A model generated the notes under the pieces. It made no database searches, was not told the origin of the DNA, and worked only from the letters and a program-made list of their open reading frames with translations. From the NCBI GenBank assembly GCA_022579005.1, contig MU401494.1, positions 1 to 64,000 on the forward strand: a stretch of 64,000 bases of DNA. The letters are read 5' to 3'. Each line of letters opens with the position of its first letter. Position 1 is the stretch's first letter. The translations under genes and the position numbers were made by a program. Of the stretch, positions 23,484 to 36,603 are shown piece after piece. The DNA is from Poronia punctata. Taxonomy: Eukaryota > Ascomycota > Sordariomycetes > Xylariales > Xylariaceae.

Positions 23484-26333
23484 ATGGGAGAGAGCAAGCC
23501 CCGCGATGAGGGGGATTGCTTCCCCTATTCAAGAGAGAGTTCACCTAGTATTGATCCGCCTGGGGGGCCTGTCACACAGCCTTCTAAGTCTGATACGGCA
23601 AGAAGTTTGACACCGCGCGCCCCAAGATTTAAACATCTAAGCGAGGCGCATCGCAACATCACTCGCCAGATACCCAGTGGCACTACCAAGGGAGGCACAG
23701 AGCTGTCCGAATCACCACCACCTGCGTCGCCAACTACTCCCGGCAGCACACAGAAGGCAGACGTACCATCTGTGGACCAGCCTATTGTTCGACTGCAAGC
23801 TGTCAAGTCTCAAGATGACCTTCAGAGTTTCAACTCACAGGCAAAAGTCCAAAGCCCTCTGAAGAAGCAACGTAGCGCATCCGTACATGCTATTGATTAT
23901 TTCAGAGACCTGTCCACGATGGCCACGGACAGACCAAGCCTACGGGAACAAATCGCAGAGGATATGTCCAGGTTCAAGTCACAAAATCAGCACATCAGCA
24001 GCAACACCATTGAGCAGCTGCTGGATCAATACGATACCAGCTCATCGACGACTAATCCTGGTTTCCAACTTGAGAAGGGTGGCAACCAAGAACCAAAAGA
24101 CTCTTCCCTGCAGGACTCGAGCCTTATAGACTCGCAACATCTCCTCGATGCTGAGGCGCAAGCTCAAGAGTTGGACCGGGCGCGCCAGGAGTTAGTTCCA
24201 CTACCCCTGAGTTTTCACCACGCCAATGTTGTTGTCGATAAAGCGAAAGGGCATTACATGAAAGCCCAGTATGCTCAAAATCAACATGCAGGAGAGGCTT
24301 CCGAGGAATTACCATACGCGGAGGAGCAGTACGCGAAAGAACGATTGAGTGGCGGCAACCAGTACCATGCAATCAACCCCTTTGCCCACCCCGACGATAA
24401 CAGTTACCAGTCATATCTGCAAGACCCAATGGAACGTGATATCAGCCGAAGGCTAAGGCGTGTAAGCGGCCTTCCTGGATACAGCGTTGGTACATTTGAG
24501 AGTTTAGACATCGGTCCTGTCAACGATAGCCATCAACAAGACCGCCCGCGAGTTAAGGATGATACCCATCCGATAGCAGACCGCGACAGCAAGCCTATGC
24601 ATCAAATCAAGGTTGTCATCGGCAGAGATCCCAAAAAGAATGATAACGGCCGAGGTGGTGGTAGACAAGAGAACACCAATCCGCATCATACAGACCTGAA
24701 TAATCCAGTCGGCAGCAGTGATATCCCACCCGACGATGCTGACTGGGTGACCGAGGCAACAAGCGACGTTGGATTCGGTCTCAGTGTTCCCACAATGCCC
24801 GGCACTGCAATGAGCGGGGTGTATAAGCAGACAGGTAGTAGCATTGCTGACTATTCAGATGAGGAACAAGAAACTACGGGCCGCTTTGGATCTCGTGAGC
24901 GCATCGCCGAACACCCATCTTTGCAGAATCACTATGGTTCCGACAAGTCGCAGCACGCCAAAGCCATCAAGAATAGTACACTACTTGCACGTCGAAATAC
25001 AAAATACCCTGCGAACGACAATTGCCACCTGGGAAACACGTCAGTGGTGGCGGCAGGCCAATTCCGTCCTCATGTACTACCAAAGTACTCCAATCCCTTC
25101 AGACAACCGACATCGAAGAGGCCCGATACTTTTAACCGCTTGGCCGAGAATATAGACAAGAACGCCCCATCTAAATACGAGTTTCGTGACTCGGTTTCTG
25201 AATACGAACAAGCAGGAGTCATCGCAAAGGCAAACTGCGACACCAACCAGCACAATACTCGAGGAGGCTTGCCGTTGGCTGTGTTAGGGCACCCCAACGA
25301 GAGCTATCGTCCTTCTCAATACCGTCCATCAATCGAGTATGATCCGGATATATATTCACCAACGCGCATCTCTCGGTATTATGAGCCATATCACACCCCT
25401 CGACGCGGTTGGAATGGAGAGGGAAGCCGTAGTATGTATGAATCGGAGACGGATAGACAGGAGCGCACCGATAACCTGAGCATGCAGCAATTTGCAGCTG
25501 TTTCCTCGTATAAGGAGCTTCCGTCGATATCATCCGTCAAGTCAAAGTTTGAGTTTGAGCTGCTACCGCTTAACCTGGCCCAAAAGCGGAACAAGGAGCA
25601 GAGAGATAGTGGGCTAACAAATGAGACTGAATGCGGCAGTGCAAGGTTGAAGAGACAACAGAGTGAAACACCAAGTGATCCTCGGCAACCTGCCAAGGCA
25701 TTTGTGACCAGCCGAGATCTGTCGATAGACTTCACTCCCAGCAGCTTCGAAGCCCCGGTCGCAGATATTGAAGGTATGTAAACAACAGAAGGGACATTCC
25801 TGTGTTAATACGACAGCTGCTAACTTATCTAAGGCCGTCCCATTCCATTCGGATTGGATTTCGGCTTTGGTCACGGCACAGAAGTAACTCCTACTGGGAT
25901 TGTCAAGTTTCGCCAGGACAGTGGCATTAGCATGCCCGACACCCCAACCTCGTCAGGACGGCCACCGGTTCAAAGACGCTTATGGCCAGCACAAGCCAGT
26001 GGTGCCGCTCCAGACAGCACTAGACGGATGCACAGACCTCGTCTAGCTTTTGTTGCCCCTGACGACTACGTCTCTGACGGAGCAGCCCGAATTCGCAAGA
26101 TCTGCTTTTATATTCTAGCATTCTTCTCCATCCTACCTTTCGTTGGTGTCCTGGTCCTGAGTGGAGCATTTAGCGATGCGCTCAAGTGGGCGACTCAGGG
26201 TGAAGTAGACCGTCTAACTACTCGACAACGTCGCCTGATCAAGTGGTTGCTCATTGTCGAAGGTATCCTATACACGGCAGTAGTTGTTTCCGTGGTGGTA
26301 TACTTCGGCATGAAGAACAAAGTCCAGGACTAA
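23484..26333 (+). CDS. Large disordered protein with two C-terminal TM segments
   Basis: Exons 23484-25773 and 25834-26333 give 929 aa; the intron (GTATGT...GCTAACTTATCTAAG) splits a Gly codon. The first 840 or so residues are polar, rich in Ser, Gln, Asp, Pro and Arg, with no recognised domain. A Gln/Tyr/Ala-rich stretch lies around residues 250-290 (repeated AQYAQNQ- and EEQYAKE-like units). The C-terminus has two hydrophobic helices, about 854-876 (CFYILAFFSILPFVGVLVL) and 901-922 (WLLIVEGILYTAVVVSVVVY), separated by a basic, threonine-containing loop. A large cytosolic domain anchored in a membrane is the likely layout. I do not recognise the family and give no function. The start follows a probable 5'-UTR intron. 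Confidence 0.75.
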
Positions 26334-28141
26334 AGGTGTCACCGTCCTTTGATAACCGGGTCATAAAGCTTGACGCTACACTTCCTCACAAGTGGCTACC
26401 GGTTGTTAACTGGAGATGAACTCGATCCCGAGATTTCACAACAACTTCACACTAATGTTTTCTTTCCTCCTTTGATTTGGCCTTGCACTGGCAGTCTGTA
26501 GTGGACAGACTTGCACATCAAGGCAAAGGCGGCATTCTTCGCCTTAATGCTCTTTTCATTTGTGCGACTGCGGGTCCCTCCTAGAAGAAGATGAAAGGAA
26601 TGCAACCCCTAATTCACACTCACTAGGTGATACATCTCACCATGGCTGTTGAGCTTCTTCTGGAAGGATCCAGGTTTCCCTTCCTGCGAGCCCGAAGCAA
26701 GTCGAATGTCGCGACACCCTTTTCGACTGGTTACTAGTGGTTACCTCTCCGAAGCTTAGTTCATACCTAGCTTTGGTAAGAATGGCTCGCTTCGGGCTAA
26801 CGTGGTACCTAAAATTGCCGTCGATATTAGGACGTATACGAATGCCTCAGTAGCTACCTCGTCAAAAAAAAAAAAATCGGAAATCTCGGTTGTTTTGGCC
26901 TGGTCGGCCAATCTATAGGCCTTGTCTTCTGGTGATGATCCTAGCTGGATTAGAGTACGGACAGGAACGAGGGTATGGACTGTTTTTACTTGGATGGGCT
27001 GGTTTTGGGCCCATTGTTTAGGCGGCGTTGAGGAGGGCTCTTGGTGGCTGAGGCGAGTCGACTCAGAAGTACCAAGTCAGTGATTTGGTTTGCAGGACTG
27101 GGCCCCGTCCAGAACCGCCTGGCCTGTTTATGTATATCCCTGTACAGTTTCAGAACGTCATTTTGCTGAATCCTCTCTCGATCAGCCCTGTCCCAAGTAA
27201 GGAAGGGAGTTGGCTTTCAAGTGAGCCGACATTGTAGTCATAGACGCTGTTGTTTCGCCCTTAAAACTACCCGCTTCTCCTGCTAACCCATACCTACTCA
27301 TGAAGTCAGGCTAAGACAGGTAAGTTTGCAAGTGCTCATAATTTGATGACACCATGTGGTGGATCATGATGGAGGAGAAAGATCAAGCCTCGCGAGGATA
27401 CGGATATTAACTGTTCAAGGCAATGGTTTGTGGTTACATCATTGCAAACAATATTCTTCATACAAGCCTAAGGACTCGAGTGTTGGAGCTCATTCGATAG
27501 TTTGTCATATCTTATTACCTACCTAGGTACCTCGAGGTGCTTATGAAGCCAAGGGTAGGTAATGCATTGAACATATTACCAATGGAAGTCGGGTAATCGG
27601 GTTGAAGATACTCATAGTATAGCAGACTAGGAGAAAGATGGGCCCAGAGTGTCTACTCTATCCCGTCACGAGATTTCCGTGACTTCGGTCTGACAATGGG
27701 GGAAGACACAATAACAAAAGGAATGGTACGAAATACCAGAAATGAAGTTGTACATAGGAAGCTGTAGTCCTAGTGGGGGTCAAAAGGGGGTTGTTGAATA
27801 CTGTCTCTTTGTTTAGGGACCAGCAGTAGATGCTTTAATTAGGACAAGGGCAGAATAAGAAACAGTATTGTCGTTGGAAGAATAGTATTGTGGCGGCGGC
27901 CGTAAGAAAGGTAATGTAAATAAAGGCACTGTCGGTATACAGATCATGTGTTTAATATCTACAGGTCTCTCGTATCAGCTTCCTGGTGTATATAAAATGG
28001 CCAATATCCTCGTCGTGGATACCAGACACCATGAACATCAACTTGCTACATACACACACAGACTACAGCGGAGACACATCACAACTGTTGCAGACCTTTT
28101 ACATACATACATACTTGCGATTACCTACACCTAATCACGCA
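26334..28141. other. Intergenic region
   Basis: This spacer between the two-TM protein gene and the orphan ORF contains an A12 run near 26864, CCTAGGTACC near 27523, and a possible leader before 28142. I see no gene in it. Confidence 0.5.
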
Positions 28142-28870
28142 ATGGCGATAACTAACCAAAACGTTCCAGCCGTGCCCTTGTTGAACCCGGCCAAGGACAA
28201 AGCAGAAGAAGCCGAGCGTCTAGTCCGCGATATTGCTAAGCAGAAGCCGTGGAGCTGGGAAGTCGCAGGGACAGAACTAACACCCATCTTCGGTCTCGGG
28301 CTCAGTCCCAGTATTACATGTCCCTGTGCGGGTACATCCGTCCCCCTTACCCAAGCAGAGGCTCGGGAAAAGTCATTACGTGATCCGCTGGCGCGCATGC
28401 GTGCCCAGGGAGTATTCCGTAGTCCGGAGACACAGCCGCTTCTGAGCGAGTTCTCGGACGGGTATCGTCGGAAGAAAGGAAAGGGGCAACAACTGTGGGA
28501 TCTTCCCGTTGCTAAATGGGGAGAGACGCTGAAGCTTATCAAGGAGCGTCGAAATGATGTTGATTGGGTCAAAAGCGCTGCAGAGAGTGATACTGATGAT
28601 GCGAATGAGAAATACGCCAAGCTCATTATTACGTTCCTCTACATGCTAGAGAACGAGGAGATGATTGATAGAAAAGGGAAGGGAAAAGAGATACCCAAAG
28701 AGACGAAGAAGAAAGGGTCGTCGATTCTGAGCTGGTTGCGAGGGGAGGACGAGGATGATGCTTCTTGGGTGTTCTTTCATGCTCTGCTGTTTCTTCAGCT
28801 TGAGGCTATGCGGTTAAATAAGTCGGAGGCTAGTTTTAAGGAACGCGCTTTGCATTACTGTCAGTGCTGA
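28142..28870 (+). CDS. Orphan protein, 242 aa
   Basis: A single exon encodes 242 aa beginning MAITNQNVPAVP. An in-frame upstream ATG at 27986 would add 52 residues of poor, Thr/His-rich sequence, so the second start is preferred. The product is highly charged, with amphipathic helical stretches, for example DKAEEAERLVRDIAKQ at about 17-32. A Cys pair (CPCAG) sits near residue 61 and a Lys-rich patch near 178-195. There is no signal peptide or membrane segment. I do not recognise the family. The protein ends 34 bp before a run of 16 G. Coding character (long open frame, no in-frame stops, natural amino-acid mix) supports a real gene, but expression evidence would be needed to be sure. Confidence 0.6.
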   Translation: MAITNQNVPAVPLLNPAKDKAEEAERLVRDIAKQKPWSWEVAGTELTPIFGLGLSPSITCPCAGTSVPLTQAEAREKSLRDPLARMRAQGVFRSPETQPLLSEFSDGYRRKKGKGQQLWDLPVAKWGETLKLIKERRNDVDWVKSAAESDTDDANEKYAKLIITFLYMLENEEMIDRKGKGKEIPKETKKKGSSILSWLRGEDEDDASWVFFHALLFLQLEAMRLNKSEASFKERALHYCQC

Positions 28871-31800
28871 AGAAGAGTGCCGGTACGAAGTAACGAAAGG
28901 CTGAGGGGGGGGGGGGGGGGCTTCATGATGATGAAGAAATGGAGAGAAGAAAGTGAGTAAGTTGATCCTTGATACCCCTGAAATCCTTCGATATGAGTAG
29001 TACCTAGCATAGAGCTAATAATACCGAGTAGTTGCATACGATAAGCCCTCGATATACGAGGATTGGTTTTTCTTGTTTTCCTTTTTGTGAACCTGCCCTC
29101 AGGATCGAGTATCCGACGATACAAAGAAGTCGGCTTGGGAACAAAGGCTTGTCTTGTATCTTTGCCACGACATTGTTCTTTGGGTATTGGGAACTGGGAG
29201 AGTTTTGTCCCCAGATGTCTTGAGTTACCGTGGTGATTGTTAGGGTCTATAACATACGTATCCTAGTCTAGCTGCTGTTAGAACCCCGAAACTCAATTTG
29301 GTATGAATATTCACCTACAACTAAAAGCCGTCATTTTTGACGTCTGCTCCCAAGCATTTAAGCAGTGTCTAAGCTGCTATGTAAACCGTAAACGTGACAC
29401 CTCTTCTAATGGTAGACTTGTTACTCATTCTTCAGCGTCAAGCCTTGCTAAGGAACTGGGAGACATGGATTTGTCTAACCTAGGTTACGGCTTACAAGCT
29501 GAGGCTCTCAGCCCCTTTCCTTCTTTTTATTACCTTGATGACAGATCCCGGGTCGGGATCGCGCATCAAGGGACATGTAAACAACACCCACACCGAACTG
29601 TAAGTACCTATGGTAAGTATAACATAGATATCATATATGCACATTTAGTTTTATAAGATATACCTAGCGCCTGGAGAGAAAATGCGCGTAGCCACTGTCT
29701 ACTACACATACTCGTATGAACGTAGTCCGTTACTACGAGGATTGTTGAATAGGGGTCCTTGTACGTTTAGGTGCTTTGGTATCAAGATGCACTGCCACAG
29801 CCACATTCTCAGCCGGACTTGCCCAGATAGGCATGTGACTAGGCTAGCCTCAACTAGTGATAATGAGGTGACATACACGTAACTCTGACAGTTTCCTTGT
29901 CGCATACCGTCATCATCCATATCTTCTACGAGTACCTACACGTATGTGTAATAGATAGGAAAATGAAGCTTACACATTTCCCCTTAACTTTGTTAGATTT
30001 AATATAGGTTAACACTACACCTTCGCTCTGCTTATAAGTGTATATGCAACACGCACATAAGATACACCTTGGCCAACATCACAGCCCCGCAGAGTCTCCG
30101 ATCCTCCATCCCTCTGATTCACAATAACTATTACCCAGGTTAGATATTATTGTGTGGATTGAGCCATTGCTAGATAGTCTTCTGGCCGTATGAGTAGGTA
30201 GGAACCTCCACAGGTGTATGTAATTCCACCCATTTGCATGTGCATTTGCGGTAGACATTGTGTGGTTTTACAACACTGTCTCCATCATAAAAGGTTCGGG
30301 TGCGTGTGTTGGAGTCAGGAATTTCCTAGTAGCCGGCATAGTCTTCCGTACAGCGCGGAGTGGGCCGACGAGGTCGAATGCAATGATGGAGATAATGTTG
30401 GCATATTTACGAAATAAAAATATGCTTGAAGGGTACCTACTAGTCCCGGGCTGTCGCCGGCGTATTCAAGACTCTGGAGAACTTAGGTGACAATGGGGAT
30501 GTAAAAGACCCCGAGGTGTGGTAGGTGCATAAGGTAGTGTACTCGTAAATCTACGGTACCGTAATAAACAGAAAGGTCAAGCATACGAGCACAAGCCACA
30601 GGGTCTGATCTGCCACCGAGTCTAGTCACCAGTGCATCGCAAGTACAACTTCGACGGGGAGGGGATTGGGTTGGGCTTTGGAGATGGGCACCACAAAAAA
30701 ACACATTTGGTTTTCCTGTATTACATTGATATGCCTTGGACCTAGGTAAAAAGTAGAATCTTCGGAAGACATGACGTTGAAAATGCATGTGCTGCAGAAG
30801 AAAATCCCCTCCTTTTCCCTTTCACGGAAAAAGGAATAGTAATACTGCTTCCCCACACAACCTCTAATCCCGATCATCATCTGCTGCGTTCGTATCTGAT
30901 GATCTACCTTGCCTAACCCTCAAATCTTGGCATTGGCGAATCAGAGCATTATGTGTACAGATGCAGTCTAGATAGAGACGTTCACGACTTGGCCATCGTG
31001 CTTGGCTTTAATAGGTATTTCGAGTCTAGGCTAGAAGGGAGAAAAGAAGACGGACCTTGGCGTGGCTGGGAGGTCATCTTCTGATTGCCAAGCTGGGTTC
31101 TCGATAGCCGATTGTTGTTAGTGTCACGTTCATCGTCCCTGTTGAAGTGTAATTGATGTCGTTGATGGAGTGAATTATCTAGGTTAGGGCTTTGCTTGTC
31201 GGATGCAAGCGTACTCGTACTCGTACAAGTAGTCAGCTCCTGCGTCTGAATCATCAAGCTGAGCAAACAGTCCACAAGCTGCATACCTTGGTATGTATGA
31301 GCTGAAGCTTTAATATTCTGCTTCTGACTACGTTATATCGGCAATTTGGTAATTTGGCATGTATGCAAGAGACGCGTTTAAGTCGAAGACATTTTGACGT
31401 AAGCGGCTTCTGAAATGCGCACGTGTAACTTCAAGTAGAATAAATGGACGTCCGGGCTACGATAGGTTTCACCTCGACTATCTTTGCGGCATCTTCCGGC
31501 CCTCTGTATCAAAGGGAGACGTGCAAAATAGCAAGATTGTATGCATGTAGTAGTCGGACAAGCAGATACAACGGTTTTATCCATTGATTATACTCGTATG
31601 CCATATGACAATACCGCCCATGCTGCTATCATCGTGACAACCAGTGGCACGGGCCGCTCGGCGGACAGGTACGAAACAGCGGAAGCGTGTAGGTACCCGT
31701 TGACCTACCAATATAATGCCGACACGGTCAGTAGGCTGGCAAAATTCTCCGATATGAGATGTCTTCCGTGCCGTTGCACGGGCCGAGCCTGCATTATGGC

Positions 31801-33911
31801 GTAGTATAATTCTTGACTACCTATTTTTGTCTGCCGTCAAGTCTACGATTAGGCCTTTCTTTTATATATTTGGGAGAAGTTGTCCCCTTGTGTTTTCAAT
31901 GTTGGCTTGTCCTCTATACACGTACTACAAGTACACAGATTTCAGACATATTGCTGACAAGGAATAGGTCGTAATGTTTGCAGCGTGCGCGGTTTCAAAG
32001 GCTTAGAATATGAGGTATTTTAGAGGCACTGATTGGCCAGTTACACATACACCTTTTCAAATTTAAGGCGGTTGGGGAGGTAAACAACCGACTGATAGTC
32101 TAACGCTACCTGCTAATATTACTGTTTTAGGGCTGGACGGACACCAAGACTCCAACGGTACATAGGTAGGTACATCATGTGTACTTCTGGTTCCGGCATC
32201 CCTGGCCTACATAGTACATTGAGGTAACAGAGCAATAAGCACAAGTATTTGATAAAACTTGCGCTCATGTCTTATGTACTATTATCTCACACATTTACTT
32301 TTCCTACTTTGCTATCATTCCTTTGTGTGTGCATTTTCAATTCTACCTTAGTACTACTATCAAGACATGCAGTTATTAAGATTGACAAGGTTGGCAATGA
32401 TGCAATTGTGAACAGATAACAATACATTATGACCTGTACATATGCCCCAAAGTAGGTAGGTACACTCAAATTCATGGCTCATTGTAGCATGCATTGTTGA
32501 TCTTATCTGTCTTGCTCTGTTGTCTCGTCCAATAAGGTGGCCAATATGGTCACAGAGATATGGGCCTACTCAGTGCAATGAAATACATCCAGCAGATATG
32601 TGTACACGTAAGCACACTACGGAATACATTAGTACCATCGAGCTTTATCCTCCTATGGAAGCCCTGACTGCTATTCTTGTATTGCTTCTTTACGTTTACA
32701 TGTATCAGAATAGATGACAAGAACCAAAGCCATCGTCTGCACCACATGCCAACGGAAAATAGTAAGATAACTCTTTGTATCTTCAGGGAGTTGGGTCTGA
32801 AAGGACAACCAGACTCCTTTAAGTGGTGGTACCCCAGTGGCGCTGGCGCTCCTGTATCTCGGTACATAATACGTACCGTACAATAGCTCTTGAAAACTGA
32901 TGTTCTTGTCAACTTCAATTGGTTGGCAATCGATCCACTTATTACAGTATTTGAGTATTTCTGTTATACAGCTTCTTATTAGCCGGTAAGAAATAGAAGT
33001 GGACTTTGGAGTAACCCCAATTAGCATTAGCGTCATAGCATGGCGCTGGTCATACCCCAGTTTTCCGACCTTATCCCCCCCAATGCCTGGCCCGAACATG
33101 GCCAGTCTAGCCAGATCCACCCGGGCCTGAACCCAGCCTCCAGCGCTTCCGCCCCAAGGCCTATTGCTATTATGAACCTACAAATATTAACGTAGGTATC
33201 TTTATGCTGTATTGTAAGTACCTACCAAGGTTAGTAAGTAGATACATAACCTTCCTCCTACCACCTACTCGTAAACGCCTGAGCGCCTGAGTGCCCTAGC
33301 CAACCATCAACTCATATCTTCCTGTCGACTGCTGTATCGCCCGAGATATTCCCCTTTCCCTCTTATTCCCCCCCTCTCGTATTCAACTCCCGGTGGTGTT
33401 TGTTTGGCACCATTTCTCCACCTGCCACCTCGTCGTCGCAACAAAAGATGCAGGACTTATGAAAGTCGAGTCGAGTTATTAAAAGAGGGCTAACAAAGTG
33501 AGCTGAGCGAGAGTGAGTTAATAACGGAACCTATCTCGTAGACCGGGAAAGGCCAAACGTTACCACTCCGCTCTTGCACCTTTGTAGTAAATTCGGAGTC
33601 GATTCATTGCGACGAGAATCACTGTATAATTGGGCTCATTGTCCGATACGCCGATTGACTCACGCTAATTGATTCGATGCGACGAGTTTCCTTTTGTTCA
33701 ATAGAATAAGGAGCTAGCCGATCTTCGACGGCTTGACAACTCCCAAATAAAGCGGCGCCTGCTTTAGTAATCGACCATTTCTTCTTTCCGCCTCCACCGC
33801 CGCCGCCGCCGTCGCCCCATCAACCTCTAGTCATTTGCGTCGTCCATGTTATCTCGTCAGAAACCCTAATCGGCCCCGTTCGCTCTCGTTGCTCCTGCCG
33901 CCATTCGCAAG
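28871..33911. other. 5-kb gene desert
   Basis: No ORF here has recognisable protein character, and none can be joined into a spliced model that I trust. The region contains seven copies of the TACTCGTA/TACGAGTA 8-mer (29709, 29927, 30540, 31212, 31218, 31591 and about 33267), several GTAGGTA repeats, and a CCG triplet run at 33797-33811 that is probably in the 5' leader of the RING gene. Confidence 0.5.
28905..28920 (+). repeat. Homopolymer of 16 G
   Basis: An uninterrupted run of 16 G lies 34 bp after the stop codon of the orphan ORF. Length is prone to sequencing error and to replication slippage. It could form a G-quadruplex on the + strand. Confidence 0.9.
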
Positions 33912-35489
33912 ATGCCTGTCTTCAACCAGGCATTGGTGGACGGCGCCCAAGTTGTGGCCAGGGCGGTAGAATACCAGATCAGACAAGCTGCTAGCACCGC
34001 CGTGAACTCCGCTATATCCGGCAGTGATGTTGGTGCACCAACACCCGTTCCTACGCCGACTAGCGCTTTATCGTCTTCAATAAGTAGCCCGACATCGATC
34101 ACACCGACGTCTACGGTAACCCAAGGACAGCCTGATAATCCCGGCAGTCCGATGAAAGACAACACAAATTCAAACTCGCCCTTGTTATTCTTTGTTGCTC
34201 TAGGATTCGGCGTTGTTTTTACTAACTTGTGGTAAGAGCGGCGACATTCAAACGATATTTTTACGAGTTTCTGACATCACGATAGGATCATTGTTGGCGT
34301 AAAGTATTGTTTCCGTTACAATGCTCGTAATCGGGCGTTAGCACGGCTCGATGAAAATGGCGAGCCAATTGATATGCAGAACATGCCGGCACGGCCGCAC
34401 CGACGACGTCGCGAGAAGAAGTTGATGTCCATGGACGAAGTCAACGACAAGTTTCCGATGATGAAATACAAGACCTGGGTTTTGGAGCGCAGGAGAGATG
34501 GGCTGCCCTCGGCGGGCGGCATTTCGGCTCCTCCTAGTCGAGCGAATAGTATACGTGGAGTCGAGGTTGCTGAACGGCCCAACGATGCCCGGCAGTCGAA
34601 TGAAGAGCAAACTAGAAACGCCGATCCAACCACCGACGATGAGACGAAACAAAAGCCGAACGAGTCGACCTCGGATAATCCGGGTTCTGCCGAAGCCGAT
34701 CGCAATGTGTCGCCCAATGCCGTGCCCCCCGCTACATCGGCACATGTCGAAGTTGTCGAGGGTAAAGATTCAAATCGCCGATCTAGCGAGGAGGAGGAGG
34801 AGGAAGAAGAAGAAGAGGATCAGATCGGTGATAGCATGGATCCTGACATGGTGGGTTCGTCAGGCGACACATGCGCCATCTGTATCGATACGCTGGAAGA
34901 TAACGACGACGTCCGCGGTTTGACGTGCGGGCATGCTTTCCACGCCGCGTGCTTAGATCCGTGGCTGACGAACCGGAGAGCCTGCTGTCCCCTTTGCAAA
35001 GCCGATTATTATACGCCAAAGGTCCGCCCTCAAGCTGCCGAGGGAGATCCTAACGATCCCAATGCACCGGGTGCCGGGACCGATCCAACTAGAAACAATA
35101 ACCGTATGAACTACCCGCGAACTCCTGGGCGGTCGTTTGCCTGGAGCCATTTCCGGGATGCCCCTCGTCAAATGTTCCCCAGTCGTTTTGATCGCAGGGT
35201 GGACCTCGCGGATGCCAACCGCACTTACCGGCCACGGCAACGTCCAGAACGACCGAGCCGCCATAACGACCCAAATCAGACTCGAGCCGCCAATACCAAC
35301 GATGACAACCAGGGCAATATCATAACCAGGTTTCGAAACCGATTTCCGCCCTTCAGATTAGATCATCGGATTATGCGACGAGGGTCTGCCGGTGTACCCG
35401 CCGACGATGGGGTAGATGTATCAAGGACGCGGACGCCTTCTCAGTTGGAGGCAGGTTCTTTCAGGCAGTTTATCACTCGTCGCAACTGA
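33912..35489 (+). CDS. Membrane-anchored RING-H2 E3 ubiquitin ligase
   Basis: Exons 33912-34231 and 34286-35489 give 507 aa; the intron splits a Trp codon within the membrane helix. Order of parts: a short amphipathic N-terminus, a Ser/Thr/Pro-rich segment (40-85), one transmembrane helix at about 89-115, a basic stop-transfer region with an Arg-rich block (about 144-152), a disordered acidic region with a run of Glu, then a C3H2C3 RING at about 302-344. The RING has CAICID, GHAFHAACLDPWL and CCPLCKADYY, all eight zinc ligands present. The tail is Arg- and Asn-rich. RING-H2 proteins recruit E2 enzymes to ubiquitinate substrates. The topology resembles plant ATL and animal RNF13-type ligases but without a PA domain. 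The membrane and substrates are unknown. Confidence 0.85.
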
Positions 35490-36603
35490 TTCGACCCGTG
35501 TTCGATCCGTTTCATGCAAGGGGCTGCTCGAAGCGCCCAAGTCGATAAATGAATGAATATGCTGTATATGAATGCGGCCGGCCGAGATTATGCACTTATG
35601 ATTAAAACCACAATTGCATTTCCAAGCGAGCTCCGTATTCAACGAAAATTGGACGACATAAGTGTCCCTTGTCCAGGGATGTATACTGTTCACGGACGCA
35701 TCGGATACGTGTCACTATATGTGGCGATATCCCAGTTATTTACACACAACTACCAGGATCATGGACGTCGCTTTTCCATATGAAAATGCCCGTGGGGTTA
35801 AACTTAGCGTGTCGCATGCATATGCATATATATTTATACATATATATATCTACATATATCAAGGAACTCGGTTCGGAAAACGCCGGCCGACGGCCACCTA
35901 TCATATCCTATCAACGATGAATATTTGCGCCAGGGGTTGGAATCTGAAAGAATCATATGGCATTGGGGGGCAATACGGCATGATGACGTCCTTTTTTTCT
36001 TCGCCTATTTTTGTTTTGCTGATTATATGTTTGGAGTTCAGACGCAAGGGCAAGGGGTGACAGGAGTGCTTTATCTTTTGGTCAACCTTGCTGGTCACAA
36101 TAGCATATGGGCAGGGGTCATTGGAGCAATGAGTTGCTGTTATATATATATCTCAACCACTGTTTGAATATGTTCAATTTGTCCGTCCCCGCATTATACC
36201 CACGGCCCCTTTATATGAAGCTATGAAGCTATCTTACCTACTCTTTGTCAGATAGGGATCAGGCCAGAAGCTGCGAATGTCTTACAGGGTTGGCACACAG
36301 AGCGTTGCTTGGACCAGCTCAATGTATGTATCTTTGTTGAGCTAGGTTAGTGTTTTCATTGTGTAAATGGGAAGGTATCTATCCAGTTACAATATGCAAT
36401 CTTCAACTTTCAACGGGTATAGAAATAAGGAGTATAATCTGCAGCATCTTTCAGAGGATTATATGAATAGCATGGCATAAAGAGGCAAATGTATATACAC
36501 ATTTAGCATCCGCATTCGTAGGCTGTTTGGTATCAAGATGTTTTAACATGTAGACATATAGGCGAATAGCATGCCCCTTGGCCCATAAACCCATCCATCA
36601 TAT
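35490..36603. other. Convergent intergenic region
   Basis: This is the spacer between the convergent RING and GPALPP genes. It contains TA-rich runs near 35820-35860 and 36140-36155. No ORF shows protein character. Confidence 0.5.
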
